Source: JAVVHH01 sp964613945 (GTDB lineage Bacteria; Pseudomonadota; Alphaproteobacteria; Acetobacterales; Acetobacteraceae). Taken from it: 64,000 nucleotides of DNA. The stretch is from positions 124,001-188,000 of the forward strand of contig CAZTJC010000001.1 in the NCBI GenBank assembly GCA_964613945.1. Reading direction: 5' to 3'. The position numbers and the translations under genes were made by a program. Positions 43,715-51,898 of this stretch are shown here, piece by piece. How positions within the stretch are numbered: the stretch's first letter is position 1; the number at the start of each line of letters is the position of its first letter. Below the pieces are notes generated by a model. That model worked only from the letters and a program-made list of their open reading frames with translations. It made no database searches and was not told where the DNA came from.

Positions 43715-45153
43715 TCGGCCAACACCCAGGTATCCTTCGAACCGCCGCCCTGCGACGAATTGACGATCAAGCTGCCTTCCTTGAGGGCTACCCGCGACAA
43801 GCCTCCCGGTAGCACCCAGGTGGATCGACCCGTCACTGCAAAGGGCCGCAAATCGAGATGGCGCGGTCGGAGCCCGGTTTCGGTGAGCGTGGGAGCGACG
43901 GAAAGGCCGATCATCGGCTGGCTGATCCAGTTCGCCGGGTTTGCCACGAGCGCCGCTCTGGCAACGTCGAGCTCCGCCTTGCTGGCGCGGGGCCCGACCG
44001 TGATGCCGTAGCCGCCACTCTCGCCGACCGGCTTGATGACCAGCTCGTGCAGATGCGCCATCGTGTAGTCGAACCCTTCCTTCTCCGCGCAGATATGCGT
44101 TTGCACGTTGGGCAGGATCGGATCTTCGCCTAGGTAGTATTTGATGATGCGCGGCATGTAGGCATAGACCGCCTTGTCGTCGGCGACACCGGTGCCGACG
44201 GCGTTGGCCAGGCTCACCGTCCCCTTCCGCCACGCGCCGATTAGCCCGCGAACGCCAAGCGCGCTGTCGGGCCGGAAGACGGCCGGGTCGAGGAAGTCGT
44301 CGCTGATGCGCCGGTAGATGGTATGGACCGGGCGCAGGCCTGACGTGGTGCGCATCCAGACCCGATCGTCCTCCACGACGAGGTCGGCGCCTTCGACCAG
44401 CGGCACGCCCATCTCGCGGGCCAGGAAGACGTGCTCGAAATAGGCGGAATTGTAGATGCCGGGGGATAGCAGCACGACCTGTGGGTCGACGATGCCCTCG
44501 GGGGCAATCTCATCCATGGCATTGCGGAGCCGGCGACCGTAATCGTCGACCGGTCGCAGCTTGATGCCGCTAATCAGGTCGGGGAAGTTGCGCAGCATCA
44601 GATGCCGGTTCTCGACCACGTAGGAGATGCCGGACGGGGTTCGCGCATTATCCTCGAGCACGCAGAATGCGCCCTTTTCGTCACGCACGATGTCGATGCC
44701 GCAGATATGGACGTAGGTGCCGAATCGGACCGGGAAGCCGATCATCTCCGGACAGTAATTTGCGTTGCCGAAGATCAGCGGGCCTGGGACGACACCATCC
44801 TTCACGATCTTGCGGTCGTTGTAGATGTCGGCGAGGAACAGGTTCAGCGCCTGAACGCGCTGCCGAACGCCACGTTCGAGTAGATCCCATTCAAGTCGCG
44901 GGATGATGCGCGGCACGCAGTCGAACGGCAGGATGCGGTCGATCGCGGTCGCATCCGAGTAGACCGTAAAGGTGATCCCGAGCGCCATCAGGTCGCTTTC
45001 GGCCATCTCGGCACGCGCGCGTAAGACATCCAGCCCGATTTCCGCGATTTGTCGGCGGACATGCTCGCCCGCAGCGCCTGTCGCGCCGGGTCCAGTCAGT
45101 TCGCAATAGTAAGGGCCCGGGTCGTAAGCGCTAAAAGGATCGAAGGGTGTCAT
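43711..45153 (-). CDS. Circularly permuted ATP-grasp protein (DUF404/DUF407)
   Basis: A predicted amide-bond-forming ligase of 480 residues from the ATG at 45153. Family marks are the R-A-E-M-A-E segment, E-D-N-A-R-T-P-S-G-I-S-Y-V near residue 167, V-V-L-L-S-P-G-I-Y-N-S-A-Y-F-E-H near residue 225, V-I-K-P-V-G-E-S-G-G-Y-G near residue 372 and a C-terminal S-S-Q-G-G-G-S-K-D-T-W-V-L. An upstream ATG at 45282 adds 43 residues not in keeping with the family. It is translationally coupled to the alpha-E gene. The substrate is unknown. Confidence 0.91.
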   Translation of the reverse strand: MTPFDPFSAYDPGPYYCELTGPGATGAAGEHVRRQIAEIGLDVLRARAEMAESDLMALGITFTVYSDATAIDRILPFDCVPRIIPRLEWDLLERGVRQRVQALNLFLADIYNDRKIVKDGVVPGPLIFGNANYCPEMIGFPVRFGTYVHICGIDIVRDEKGAFCVLEDNARTPSGISYVVENRHLMLRNFPDLISGIKLRPVDDYGRRLRNAMDEIAPEGIVDPQVVLLSPGIYNSAYFEHVFLAREMGVPLVEGADLVVEDDRVWMRTTSGLRPVHTIYRRISDDFLDPAVFRPDSALGVRGLIGAWRKGTVSLANAVGTGVADDKAVYAYMPRIIKYYLGEDPILPNVQTHICAEKEGFDYTMAHLHELVIKPVGESGGYGITVGPRASKAELDVARAALVANPANWISQPMIGLSVAPTLTETGLRPRHLDLRPFAVTGRSTWVLPGGLSRVALKEGSLIVNSSQGGGSKDTWVLAE

Positions 45154-45348
45154 TCTGAGCGTCCAACCATCGTCGCAGAGATGCCGACCAGCATGACCGG
45201 TGCCGTAAGGAGAAGAAAGAGGCTGAGGCGAGATGGTGTCGAGAAGCGTCGCTGCAAAATGCCATTTCAGTTGCAATTCCACGCGCTAGCCGGTTTACCT
45301 CAGCTGAAGGATGACGAGGCTTGGATCTCGTCTCGTTAGGAGAGAACA

Positions 45349-45858
45349 ATGCGGACGTTGATTTCCGGCCTGGTCGTCGCCGGCCTGCTCACCAGTCACG
45401 CTGCCGGCGCCGTGTGCGTCTCGCCATCGGATCGCGATGCGCTCGATGTTGCAGCGCTGAAGACTCAGCTGATGGTGCAGACCCTCACCTGCAAGAACGA
45501 TACGGAGTACAATGCGTTCATCACCAAGTTCAAAAACGAGCTGAACTCGGACGAACGCACCACCAGCAACTATTTCTCCCGCACTTATGGCCGCAATAGC
45601 CAGAAGCGGCACGACGAATACGTCACGTTGCTCGCCAATGCGAACGCGGATGCAAGCCAGAAGGACGGTAGTCGCTTCTGCCCGCATAACGAGCAGGTGT
45701 TCAAGGAAGTGCTGGCGTTGAAGAACGGCAGCGAGTTGAGTGAATACGCCGCCGGCCGGACTGCTGGTCAGCCGGTGTCATATCAGACGTGCGAGGCCAC
45801 GCCGGCTCATACGACTCGTGCAAGCACGACGCACACCACGACACGGCACAAGAAGTAA
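45349..45858 (+). CDS. Small secreted protein, unknown function
   Basis: The 169-residue product begins with a signal peptide (hydrophobic to about residue 20, A-A-G-A-V). The mature part has four cysteines, in V-C-V-S, L-T-C-K, F-C-P-H and Q-T-C-E, that could form two disulphides, and a Thr/His/Arg-rich tail. A TAGGAGAGA ribosome site precedes the ATG. I do not recognise a family. It is followed by a strong hairpin. Confidence 0.78.
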   Translation: MRTLISGLVVAGLLTSHAAGAVCVSPSDRDALDVAALKTQLMVQTLTCKNDTEYNAFITKFKNELNSDERTTSNYFSRTYGRNSQKRHDEYVTLLANANADASQKDGSRFCPHNEQVFKEVLALKNGSELSEYAAGRTAGQPVSYQTCEATPAHTTRASTTHTTTRHKK

Positions 45859-45869
45859 GCGGACGGACC

Positions 45870-45895
45870 GGGCTCGCGCCGCAAGGTGCGAGCCC
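45870..45895. terminator. 11-bp hairpin with GCAA tetraloop between convergent genes
   Basis: GGGCTCGCGCC and GGTGCGAGCCC pair over 11 positions (one G-T wobble) around a GCAA loop, a stable GNRA tetraloop on the plus strand. It lies 12 bases after the secreted-protein stop and seven bases before the stop of the convergent OmpA-family gene. It probably ends transcription from both sides. No T tract follows. Confidence 0.6.
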
Positions 45896-45902
45896 GCCCC
45901 CG

Positions 45903-46979
45903 TCAGCGCAGGATGATCTCGACCCGGCGGTTCTGCGGCTCGCGCACACCGGCCGCCGTAGGAACCAGCGGATTGGTTTCACCAAAGCCCTTTGTGCCGA
46001 TCGCTGCACGCGGCACCCCGTCGCGCATCAATTCATCGGCCACGGCCTGGGCTCGGCGCACCGACAACCCCCGATTGTAGCCAGCAGTGCCGGATGCGTC
46101 CGTGTAACCGTTGACCTCGATTCGCGTGACCTGGGTCCTCGTGGTCGCGCGAGCCGCTTCACCGACGACCTGGCGGGCACGAGGCGTCAAATCGGCCCGA
46201 TCCCAATCAAAGAACACCAGATAGGTCCTCGCCGCCTCGGCCGCCGGAACCGGCGCCGCTGCAGGTGCCGCCGCCATCAGCGGCGGCACGACGTTGAACG
46301 CGTAATGCAGACCGAGCATGAGGCTGTGGTTGTAGTCAGACTTGGTCTTGAACTGGCCGGCTGCAGCGACTCCGCTGACGCCGGCAGCATAGGTCCGGTC
46401 ACCGGCTACGGCGTAATACCGGTATTCAGCCACGAGTGAGAGACCGACCACGGGAGGAATGGGGAAGGAAAGCCCCGCGATGGCCTGATAGGCAAAGTTG
46501 CCCTGGCTGCCATCGATGCGGCCGCTATAGCCTGGAACCGAGAAACCGGCGCGTTGATCGACCCAGGCATAGCCTGCACCGGCACCGATGTAGGGATAAA
46601 CGTAGGGACTGCCGACATCGAGGTCGAACAGGACGTTGCCCATTGCCCCATACTTGGATTCGCGCCCGTTGGTAGCGAGGTTGGCGTTGCCGCGACCGTA
46701 GTCGTTACGGCGGTAGTTGCCTTCGGCCTCGAGGCGCAGGCCGTTGCCGAAGCCATACCCAAGGCTACCAATGCCGACATAGCCGGTCTCGAAGCCGCTG
46801 CTGCCATATCGTGGCCCGGTCGAACCGGGAACGGCGACTCGAACCTGCTCGCGCTGCAGGAAATTGGCGCCGCCTACGGCGCCGATGTAGAGGCCGGTGA
46901 CCGGCTGTGCGGAGGCGCCGCACCATCCGATGAACGAAGCTGCCAGCAGAGTGGAAGCGAACAAGCTTTTACGCGACAT
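45903..46979 (-). CDS. OmpA-family outer membrane protein (paralogue 1)
   Basis: Outer-membrane beta-barrel plus periplasmic OmpA domain, 358 residues. A signal peptide ends near A-S-A-Q (residue 25). The barrel region shows alternating aromatic/glycine strands (Y-I-G-A-V-G-G-A-N-F and V-Y-P-Y-I-G-A-G-A-G-Y-A-W). The C-terminal domain has Y-L-V-F-F-D-W-D-R-A-D-L-T, N-G-Y-T-D-A-S-G and R-A-Q-A-V-A-D-E-L-M. It closely resembles the next gene, so the two are tandem paralogues. A GGAAGGAA sits just upstream of the ATG. Confidence 0.92.
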   Translation of the reverse strand: MSRKSLFASTLLAASFIGWCGASAQPVTGLYIGAVGGANFLQREQVRVAVPGSTGPRYGSSGFETGYVGIGSLGYGFGNGLRLEAEGNYRRNDYGRGNANLATNGRESKYGAMGNVLFDLDVGSPYVYPYIGAGAGYAWVDQRAGFSVPGYSGRIDGSQGNFAYQAIAGLSFPIPPVVGLSLVAEYRYYAVAGDRTYAAGVSGVAAAGQFKTKSDYNHSLMLGLHYAFNVVPPLMAAAPAAAPVPAAEAARTYLVFFDWDRADLTPRARQVVGEAARATTRTQVTRIEVNGYTDASGTAGYNRGLSVRRAQAVADELMRDGVPRAAIGTKGFGETNPLVPTAAGVREPQNRRVEIILR

Positions 46980-47055
46980 CGAGATTCCTTCCGAGCGTCC
47001 TGACCGGCGCTCTCACTAAGGCCGTCATCCTACGCGACACCAGCCTTTACATACA

Positions 47056-47087
47056 AAAGGGCCGGCCCATTGCTGGACCAGCCCTTT
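47056..47087 (-). terminator. Rho-independent terminator after OmpA paralogue 2
   Basis: In the minus-strand transcript, AAAGGGCTGGTCC pairs with GGGCCGGCCCTTT over 13 positions (two G-U wobbles) around a 6-base loop, and the stem is followed by T-T-T-T-G-T. This is the best terminator in the window. It lies about 55 bases beyond the stop of paralogue 2 (47141). Confidence 0.75.
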
Positions 47088-47092
47088 GCAAC

Positions 47093-47135
47093 GGGTTGGT
47101 CGGTCAGCTCAACATGAGCCAACCGACCTTAACCC
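47093..47135 (-). terminator. Second hairpin directly after the OmpA paralogue 2 stop
   Basis: GGGTT, GGTCGGT and GCTC pair with GAGC, ACCGACC and AACCC around an AACAT loop, with a two-base bulge (TT). It begins six bases after the stop codon at 47141 and precedes the terminator hairpin. Together they form a double stem-loop that could also protect the mRNA 3' end. Confidence 0.5.
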
Positions 47136-47140
47136 ATCAA

Positions 47141-48325
47141 CTACTGGAGGATGATTTCGACGCGACGGTTCTGCGGCTCGCGCACACCATTGGCGGTCGG
47201 AACCAGCAGACGGTTCTCACCGAAGCCCTGGATCGAGATCGCGCTACGCGGCACGCCGTCACGCACGAGTTCGTTCGCAACGCTCTGCGCACGACGGACC
47301 GACAGGCCCTGGTTGTACTTCGGCGTGCCCGACGTATCGGTGAAGCCATTGACCTGGATGCGCGTAACCTGCGTCCGGGTGGTGGCCTGAGCTGCCTCAG
47401 ACACGACCTGGCGGGCGCGCGGGGTCAGGTCAGCCTTGTCCCAGTCGAAGAACACCAGGTAGGTCCGGGCGCTTTCACGAGCAGGAGCCTGCGCAATCGG
47501 CGCGGCCGGCGGCGGCGGCGGGGCTGCGTTGAAGGCGTAGCGAACGCCGAGCATCACCGAGTGGTTGTAGTCCTCGTTGAAGCGCAGGTTGGCACGGGTG
47601 GAGACGCCACCGCCGAGCTGCGGACGGTTCGACGCATACTGGTAGGTATAGGTCCGCTCGCCGACGAGACCCATGAAGCGGTATTCCGCCGTCAGGGACA
47701 GGCCAGGCACGGCAGTGATCGGGAACGCCACACCGGCGATGCCCTGGTAAGCAAAGTCACCCTCGCCGTCATTGCTGCGGAACTGGTACTGGCCGAACGG
47801 GGTGTTCACGCCCGGGGTGGCCGGAACGAAGCCAAGGATGCGAGCATTCTTGTGCTGGGCCCAGGCGTAACCGACGCCAACGCCGACGTATGGGATAACC
47901 GGCAGGGTGCCGAGGCCGAAGACGGCCGGGTCGATGTCATACAGGGCATTGACCATGCCGGTGTACTTGTATTCGTCGCCGCCGAAGTTAGCGACGCCGA
48001 CCTGGGCGTTGCCGCCGACCTTCTTGAAGCGGTTCTGGATGAAGCCGCCTTCGACTTCGAGGCGCAGGCCGTTGCCCAGCCCGTAACCGACGCTCACGAC
48101 GCCGGTGAAGCCAGTGCCCATGTTGACGCCCCGGCTACCACGGAGGTTGGTGGCCGAAACCGGCGTCGCAACCTGGGGGAACGACGTCTGGTTGATGCGC
48201 TGGTCCTGCATGAAGTTCGCACCGGCGCCGGCGCCGATGTAAAGTCCGCTGACGGCTTGGGCCTGGGCCGCGACCGGGGCAGCTGCCAGGACCGTGGCGG
48301 CGAGTAGCGCGCTACGGAGGTTCAT
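47141..48325 (-). CDS. OmpA-family outer membrane protein (paralogue 2)
   Basis: A 394-residue protein with a signal peptide ending near A-Q-A-Q (residue 22), a beta-barrel (Y-I-G-A-G-A-G-A-N-F-M and V-I-P-Y-V-G-V-G-V-G-Y-A-W), a proline-rich hinge (A-P-P-P-P-P-A-A-P) and a C-terminal OmpA domain with L-V-F-F-D-W-D-K-A-D-L-T, N-G-F-T-D-T-S-G and N-R-R-V-E-I. A strong GAGGAGA site precedes the ATG. It is probably an abundant envelope protein, given its strong ribosome site, own terminator and promoter-like sequence. It is a tandem paralogue of the gene downstream. Confidence 0.93.
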   Translation of the reverse strand: MNLRSALLAATVLAAAPVAAQAQAVSGLYIGAGAGANFMQDQRINQTSFPQVATPVSATNLRGSRGVNMGTGFTGVVSVGYGLGNGLRLEVEGGFIQNRFKKVGGNAQVGVANFGGDEYKYTGMVNALYDIDPAVFGLGTLPVIPYVGVGVGYAWAQHKNARILGFVPATPGVNTPFGQYQFRSNDGEGDFAYQGIAGVAFPITAVPGLSLTAEYRFMGLVGERTYTYQYASNRPQLGGGVSTRANLRFNEDYNHSVMLGVRYAFNAAPPPPPAAPIAQAPARESARTYLVFFDWDKADLTPRARQVVSEAAQATTRTQVTRIQVNGFTDTSGTPKYNQGLSVRRAQSVANELVRDGVPRSAISIQGFGENRLLVPTANGVREPQNRRVEIILQ

Positions 48326-48410
48326 AACTTTCTCTCCTCAAAATTCAATTCTGCGGTTCGACGCAGCCGGGGGCTCGGCAGCTCATCATTCGCTCCCCCG
48401 CCTCTCGGTA

Positions 48411-48437
48411 ATCATACAATACCACCATTGGCCGCAA
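48411..48437 (-). promoter_or_regulatory. Promoter-like sequence for OmpA paralogue 2
   Basis: On the minus strand TTGCGG (48437-48432) is followed after 15 bases by TATGAT (48416-48411), a near-consensus -10 box. The start codon is about 85 bases further on, leaving an untranslated leader that ends in GAGGAGA. The 15-base spacing is short, so the -35 may be one base earlier (CTTGCG). Confidence 0.5.
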
Positions 48438-48544
48438 GTGCGAGATGGATTAGCCAGTTTGGATGCCCCTGTGGCCGATCAGCAACAACCCCTTGAGCAG
48501 ATTTGACACACAGCTCCGTGAGCATCTCTGAACAGCCGAAGCGG

Positions 48545-48880
48545 TCAGTCGATCAACTTGGCCTCGAACGGCGGCAGCAGGTCCGGCGCCGTGAATTCCA
48601 CCACCCACAAATCCGGGTCACGGTTGACCTGGCGCGCGACGTAGGCGTCGGCGGTGGCCTCGTCGACGGCATCCGGCCCGGTGGCGCGCATCCATGCGCT
48701 CTCCGCACTCGCCCGCACCTGGGACAGCACGCTGACCCCGTCCCGCCGCCGCAGCACCAGCAGGATGCCGCCGGCATCCGGGTCGCCACGCCGCACCACG
48801 GCGCCGGGCCGGCCATCGATGTCGCCCATCCGCAGCGCCGCCTGTACCCATAGGCCGACCTTGATTCGGGGCTGCTCCAT
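48545..48880 (-). CDS. DUF1491 family protein
   Basis: A 111-residue alphaproteobacterial protein of unknown function. The family pattern is visible: K-V-G-L-W-V-Q-A-A-L-R near the start, V-V-R-R-G-D-P-D-A-G-G-I-L in the middle and W-V-V-E-F near the end. I use the ATG at 48880; a TTG one codon earlier is possible. It starts six bases after a small upstream frame, suggesting translational coupling. Confidence 0.85.
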   Translation of the reverse strand: MEQPRIKVGLWVQAALRMGDIDGRPGAVVRRGDPDAGGILLVLRRRDGVSVLSQVRASAESAWMRATGPDAVDEATADAYVARQVNRDPDLWVVEFTAPDLLPPFEAKLID

Positions 48881-48886
48881 CAAAAG

Positions 48887-49042
48887 CTATCCGCCGTGGC
48901 GGAACGGCAAAGGTCTGCGGGGAAAGTGGATTGGCTGCTGCGATGATTGACCATGCTGCTCCTGTTCGCCGGGTCGCGGCGTGCCGCCCATGAGGTCGCG
49001 TTCGAGTTGAGTGAGGCCGAAGCCGAATGCATCGACCATCAT
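48887..49042 (-). CDS. Small hypothetical protein coupled to DUF1491
   Basis: A frame of about 51 residues starting M-M-V-D-A-F-G-F-G-L-T-Q-L-E-R-D-L-M. It is a candidate gene because its stop lies six bases before the DUF1491 ATG on the same strand and its first half has GC-rich third positions and an ordinary helical pattern. The second half is Gln/Pro/Arg-rich. A start at 49090 would make 67 residues. I recognise no family. Confidence 0.42.
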   Translation of the reverse strand: MMVDAFGFGLTQLERDLMGGTPRPGEQEQHGQSSQQPIHFPRRPLPFRHGG

Positions 49043-49169
49043 CAGCGCGTGCGGCCAGCATCTGCGCCGGGCACGGGCTCGGCTGAGCATCCGCCAGTGT
49101 GGCCCGCGGGTAAACCTTGATGCACGGCAGGCACCCTGTCAGAGAGGTCGGGAAAGCTTCGAGGAACGG

Positions 49170-49370
49170 ATGGCTGACACCAAGCGCATGACCGACGGCC
49201 AACGCGCCTATGAACAAAAGCGCGCCACCAAGGCCGGCAAATCGCTCGACGGCTGGCTGGACCAGAAGCGCAAGCAACAGGAGGAGGCCGCCAAGCAGGC
49301 CGCGCCGCCGCCGCCCAAGAAGCTGGGCTTGATCCGCCGTCTGATCGATCGGGCGCACAAACCGCTTTGA
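49170..49370 (+). CDS. Small basic protein, unknown function
   Basis: A 66-residue charged protein with the pattern D-G-Q-R-A-Y-E-Q-K-R-A-T-K-A-G-K-S-L near the start, a Lys/Gln/Glu-rich helix, a P-P-P-P-K-K break and L-I-D-R-A-H-K-P-L at the end. A GAGGAA lies at a good distance before the ATG. I believe similar short proteins occur in related alphaproteobacteria, but I know no function. The next gene begins on its stop codon. Confidence 0.7.
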   Translation: MADTKRMTDGQRAYEQKRATKAGKSLDGWLDQKRKQQEEAAKQAAPPPPKKLGLIRRLIDRAHKPL

Positions 49371-50290
49371 TCCCGCTGGTGGCCCACGCTGATTGGAGCG
49401 TGGCACCCGCCAAGCGCTGGATGTGTGTCGCCACCCCTCACCGGCTCGGCTGGACGGTGGAGATCGAGAAGGTCGGGGCGCTGGACACGCTGCTGGCCAG
49501 GCTTCGCCACCGGGCCGATCAAGGCCCCGTGGCACTCGGCGTCGATGCGCCGATCGGACTGCCCGCCGCCTATCGTCCGCCGCCCCATGAGGATTTTCCG
49601 AGCTTCCTGCGCGCCCTCACCCCCGGCGATCCGTTCTTCGACGTTTGTGACGACCCGGCCGACATCTCGCTGGCTCGACCTTTCTATCCGCGGCGGTCCC
49701 ACGCCGGCGTCCGCCGCCACGAGCTGCTGGACCGCCTCGGCATCGAGTCCGGCGGACAGCTGCTCCGCCAATGCGAACGCAAGCTGGGTTCGCAGCCAGC
49801 CGCCTCCCCCATGTTCTGGACCTTGGGCGCCAACCAGGTCGGCAAAGGTGCGATCTGCCTATGGCGCGACCTGCTGCTGCCGGCGCTGGATGCGGTCGAT
49901 CCGCTGGCGCTCTGGCCGTTCGACGGGGCCTTCGCCGATCTGATGCAGGCCGGACGTGTCGCCGTTGCCGAGACCTATCCCGCCAACGCCATGCGCCAGC
50001 TCGACCTCGGCTTCAAAGGCAGCAAACGCCGCCAAGCCGATCGGCGCACGGTTGCCGCCGCCCTTCGCGCGCACTTGGATACGCTCGAAGCCGAGCCCGA
50101 CGACAAGCTGGCTGCCAAGCTGGATGACGGGTTCGGCACAGCCGCCGACGGAGAGGACCAGTTCGACAGCCTCATCGGCCTCGTCCGCATGCTGCAGATC
50201 GTCCGCAACCCTGCCCTGGATCATCGTCCCGACCCGGCGATCTCCAAATGGGAAGGTTGGATCCTGGGCCGGCCGGTAAGCATCTCTTAG
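49367..50290 (+). CDS. DUF429-like predicted RNase H-fold nuclease
   Basis: A 307-residue protein with acidic motifs spaced as in the DUF429 group: A-D-W-S-V-A near residue 8, V-D-A-P-I-G-L-P near residue 59, A-E-T-Y-P-A near residue 203, and D-Q-F-D-S-L-I-G-L near residue 266. These could form a metal-binding RNase H-like site. Start is a TTG at 49367 overlapping the previous stop (TTGA); a GTG at 49379 also fits. Function is unknown; the nuclease idea is from fold prediction of the family. Confidence 0.75.
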   Translation: MIPLVAHADWSVAPAKRWMCVATPHRLGWTVEIEKVGALDTLLARLRHRADQGPVALGVDAPIGLPAAYRPPPHEDFPSFLRALTPGDPFFDVCDDPADISLARPFYPRRSHAGVRRHELLDRLGIESGGQLLRQCERKLGSQPAASPMFWTLGANQVGKGAICLWRDLLLPALDAVDPLALWPFDGAFADLMQAGRVAVAETYPANAMRQLDLGFKGSKRRQADRRTVAAALRAHLDTLEAEPDDKLAAKLDDGFGTAADGEDQFDSLIGLVRMLQIVRNPALDHRPDPAISKWEGWILGRPVSIS

Positions 50291-50340
50291 GGTTTGCCTG
50301 GTATCTTCTGACCCGATGAGGCATGGAGGTGCTGAGAACG

Positions 50341-51891
50341 GTGGCGGAACTCTGCGTGTCTGAGCCCAAGAGCATCGCCAGTCGAGCGGTCACCGGCGCG
50401 GCCTGGATGGTCGCATTCCGCATGTTCTCGCGGGTTCTCGGTATTGCCAGCACGCTGGTGCTGGCGCGCATCCTGGACACGGCCGATTTCGGCATCGTAG
50501 CCATCGCGTTCACCGTTTCGGCCGCCTTCAACTCGATCTCGAATGTCGGCGTTACGGAAAACCTGGTCCGGCATCACACGGTCGGGCGCGCCGAACTCGA
50601 TACCGGGTTCACCATTCAGCTCATCAAAGGTGCGATCACCGGGCTCCTGCTGCTGGCGGCCGCGCCGCTGGCGGCGGCATGGTTCTCCGAACCTCGGCTC
50701 GAGAACGTCATCTACGTGCTCGCCTTCGCCTTTGCCCTCAGCGGCCTCGAAAATATCGGCATCATCCATTTCCGCCGTGACATGCGGTTCGACCGCGAGT
50801 TCCAACTCTCGGCCATCGAACGTGTCCTGACCTTCCTGACCACGCTGGTGGCAGCGCTGCTGCTGCACAGCTATTGGGCGTTGGTGATCGGCACTCTGGT
50901 TGCGAAGATCGCCCGCTTGGTCGCCAGCTATCTCATGCATCCGTATCGGCCCCGGGTCGGGCTGGCCGCATGGAAGGAGCTTGCTGGCTTCTCCATGTGG
51001 ATGTGGCTGTCGAGCCTGGTCTACATCGTGTGGTTCCGCGCCGATCCGCTCGTAGTCGGTGCGCTGGTCAGCAAGGCCGATCTGGGCGTGTTCGTGGTCG
51101 CGCTCGACATCGCGCTGCTGCCGGCGACCGAGATCATGGAGCCGATCGGGGCGGTGTTGTTCGCCGGGTTCGCGGCCGAGCGGAATGCCGGGCGGGACCC
51201 GCGGGCCAGCGCGTTCAGCCTGGCGGTTTCGTTGATGGCGGTGATGGCGCCCATCGCAATCGTGCTGTCGGCGGCATCGAGCGACGTCGTCGGCGTTCTA
51301 CTTGGCGCCAAGTGGAGTGCGGCGGCGCCGATCGTCGCCATCCTCACGCTCTCCGTTCTGCTGTCGCCGTTCAGCAACACCGCCGCCCAGGTGCTGACGG
51401 CGACCGGCAAGGTGCGGTCGAACCTCGTCGTGGTGATCTGCGCTTCGGTCGTGAAGCTTGGTGTCCTGTATCTCGCGGGGCGGACGGGCAGCCTTTACGT
51501 GATCGCCACCGCGGCGCTCACCATCACCTCCGTCGAGTCGTCGCTGTTCATCCTGATGCTCCGCCGCAATGGCAGCCGGATGTCGGGCATGGTTGCACCG
51601 CTGTGCAGGATCCTTTGCAGCCTTGCTCTCGCCGCCTTGGCCTTGAGGCTGACCGGCATTGCCTGGGATGGCGATGTCACTCTGCCCGTCATCGCCTGTC
51701 TGGTGCGCGGCACTGCGCTCGGCCTCGTCGGCTTCGGCGTCTATGCGGGGGTCCTGCTCGGGCTATGGGCGCTCGCCGGGCGGCCGAACGGGCCGGAGCG
51801 ACAGATCGTCACCGTCGTGCTCCCGATGCTGACCCGGCTCGGTCAGCGTGCCGGGTCGCTGTTCGGCCGCAAACGGCTCGACGCCGCCTGA
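50341..51891 (+). CDS. Polysaccharide/lipid-linked oligosaccharide flippase (MOP superfamily, Wzx-like)
   Basis: Integral membrane exporter of about 516 residues with roughly 12-14 hydrophobic helices. The start F-R-M-F-S-R-V-L-G-I-A-S-T-L-V-L-A-R and L-D-T-A-D-F-G-I-V-A-I-A match the PST branch that moves lipid-linked polysaccharide repeat units. A GGAGGT at 50325-50330 sits ten bases before the GTG at 50341, so I prefer that start over the ATG at 50323. No polysaccharide cluster is attached, though a glycosyltransferase and PEP-CTERM proteins occur elsewhere in the window. Confidence 0.9.
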   Translation: MAELCVSEPKSIASRAVTGAAWMVAFRMFSRVLGIASTLVLARILDTADFGIVAIAFTVSAAFNSISNVGVTENLVRHHTVGRAELDTGFTIQLIKGAITGLLLLAAAPLAAAWFSEPRLENVIYVLAFAFALSGLENIGIIHFRRDMRFDREFQLSAIERVLTFLTTLVAALLLHSYWALVIGTLVAKIARLVASYLMHPYRPRVGLAAWKELAGFSMWMWLSSLVYIVWFRADPLVVGALVSKADLGVFVVALDIALLPATEIMEPIGAVLFAGFAAERNAGRDPRASAFSLAVSLMAVMAPIAIVLSAASSDVVGVLLGAKWSAAAPIVAILTLSVLLSPFSNTAAQVLTATGKVRSNLVVVICASVVKLGVLYLAGRTGSLYVIATAALTITSVESSLFILMLRRNGSRMSGMVAPLCRILCSLALAALALRLTGIAWDGDVTLPVIACLVRGTALGLVGFGVYAGVLLGLWALAGRPNGPERQIVTVVLPMLTRLGQRAGSLFGRKRLDAA

Positions 51892-51898
51892 CCCGGCA

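Noticed and set aside
47096..48307. 403-codon plus-strand frame opposite OmpA paralogue 2
   Set aside because: Shadow; the OmpA gene has a promoter-like sequence, ribosome site and terminator.
48326..48544. Possible RNA gene between OmpA paralogue 2 and DUF1491
   Set aside because: Only a promoter-like sequence and a leader can be supported; no tRNA-like or conserved RNA fold seen by eye.
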